From contig JABEUK010000099.1 in the NCBI GenBank assembly GCA_013044425.1, forward strand, positions 1-6,344: DNA of 6,344 nt, given 5' to 3'. Source of the stretch: Thermoplasmata archaeon. Its GTDB lineage: Archaea > Thermoplasmatota > Thermoplasmata > Lutacidiplasmatales > UBA184. Position 1 is the first letter of the stretch, and each line of letters starts with the position of its first letter. Below the pieces are notes generated by a model, which was not told where the DNA came from, ran no database searches, and was given only the letters and a program-made list of their open reading frames with translations. The position numbers and the translations under genes are program-made. Below, one piece after another: positions 5,768 to 6,344 of the stretch.

Positions 5768-6344
5768 CCCGATCGACGGCGGGCGAAGGGCCGGGGTGGC
5801 TCCGCACGCGCGGGCGCTACGTCGCGCCGTTGTTGATCCGGGAGTTCCCGAGGGAGGTTCCGTTCGGGTTCCTCGGTGGCCTCTGCCCGACCTCGGAGTC
5901 GCTCGAGGTCCTCGTCGAGGCGCACCCCATCGGCTCGGGACGAGCGCTCGAGCTCCTGCACGGAGCGCGCGCGGTCGCCGAGGCGGAACTCGCCCACGGA
6001 GGCGATGGCGACGGTCGATCCGCCCAGCTCCATGCCGAGCGCGAGAGCGCCCAGGAGCTCGGCCATCAGGTCGCTCGGCGCGAGCAGGAACTCTGGCGGG
6101 TCGGAGTTCGATTCGCCGCGGTCGCGAGCTCGGAGGGTCAGGCCGAACGGGTGCGCACGGGACTCGAGCGACGCCTCGCCGCGTTGGGGTTCCGCACGCG
6201 CGTGCCTCGCTATTCGGTACGCGAAGCGCTGGCCCCTCCGGGACTGACCGCATCGGAGGCCCGACCCGCCGGCTACTGGCAGACCCTCCAGACCGACGGC
6301 CTCGCAGCGTTCTATCCGTTCGTGGACGAGACCGTGCTCGAGCC
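5764..6344 (+). CDS. VirB4/TraC/CedB-like ATPase, N-terminal part (runs off window)
   Basis: The frame stays open from ATG 5764 to the window end (193 codons plus a partial ccN, Pro). It begins WLRTRGRYVAPLLIREFPREVPFGFLGGL (12-40), like the 'Y...L.l..yP..v..GfL..L' segment of VirB4 proteins. SLEVLVEAHPI (46-56), an Ala/Glu/Arg-rich helical stretch at about 60-110, and LWRVGVRFAAVASSE (110-124) follow. Next come a helix RTGLERRLAALGFRTRVP (131-148) and TLQTDGLAAFYPFVDETVLEP (174-194), the conserved approach to the ATPase core in VirB4/TraC/CedB relatives. Walker A and B motifs would lie beyond the edge. These ATPases power pilus assembly and substrate transfer in type IV secretion. Start: strong ribosome site and ATGA overlap with the gene before. 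A normal family member would be several hundred residues longer, so this is cut by the window, not necessarily truncated. Confidence 0.82.
   Translation, partial: MTRSTAGEGPGWLRTRGRYVAPLLIREFPREVPFGFLGGLCPTSESLEVLVEAHPIGSGRALELLHGARAVAEAELAHGGDGDGRSAQLHAERESAQELGHQVARREQELWRVGVRFAAVASSEGQAERVRTGLERRLAALGFRTRVPRYSVREALAPPGLTASEARPAGYWQTLQTDGLAAFYPFVDETVLE

Noticed and set aside
1..6344. CRISPR array, insertion sequence, tRNA or attachment site
   Set aside because: No repeated spacer pattern, transposase motif, cloverleaf or direct repeat of useful length was seen; the window is almost fully coding.

Overview
The window is GC-rich, densely coded DNA that looks archaeal. The strongest clue is an intact fibrillarin-like 2'-O-methyltransferase (flpA), a family found in archaea and eukaryotes, within bacterial-style gene packing (ATGA overlaps, 1-10 base gaps, Shine-Dalgarno motifs inside operons). 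High GC and protein style would suit a high-GC Thermoplasmatota lineage, but the sequence alone does not prove the phylum.

Layout. Positions 1-1524, minus strand: a DUF885-family putative zinc peptidase, missing only its C-terminus at the window edge. Positions 1525-1625: a short divergent promoter region. Positions 1626-2754, plus strand: a RidA-family protein and flpA, 10 bases apart. Positions 2755-2833: a 79-base gap with an AT-rich element and a perfect 7-bp inverted repeat. Positions 2834-6344, plus strand: six tightly packed genes, the last running off the window.

The six-gene block is the interesting part. Its order is: a small winged-helix-like protein; a 127-residue signal-peptide plus two-helix protein of the TrbC/VirB2 pilin type; a seven-helix membrane protein of VirB6/TrbL/CedA type with a Gly/Ser/Ala-rich tail; a PrgI/VirB3-like two-helix protein carrying an extra domain that resembles the N-terminal part of VirB4; a small unrecognised membrane protein; and the start of a VirB4/TraC/CedB-like ATPase. 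Together these look like the inner-membrane core of an archaeal type IV secretion or DNA-transfer machine, comparable to the Ced/Ted DNA-import systems or an archaeal conjugation module, next to housekeeping genes. The apparent split of the VirB4 N-terminal domain between the PrgI-like protein and the ATPase, and the possible regulator plus palindrome at the head of the operon, are the details most worth checking. The family assignments come from reading motifs and topology by eye; no database search was run.
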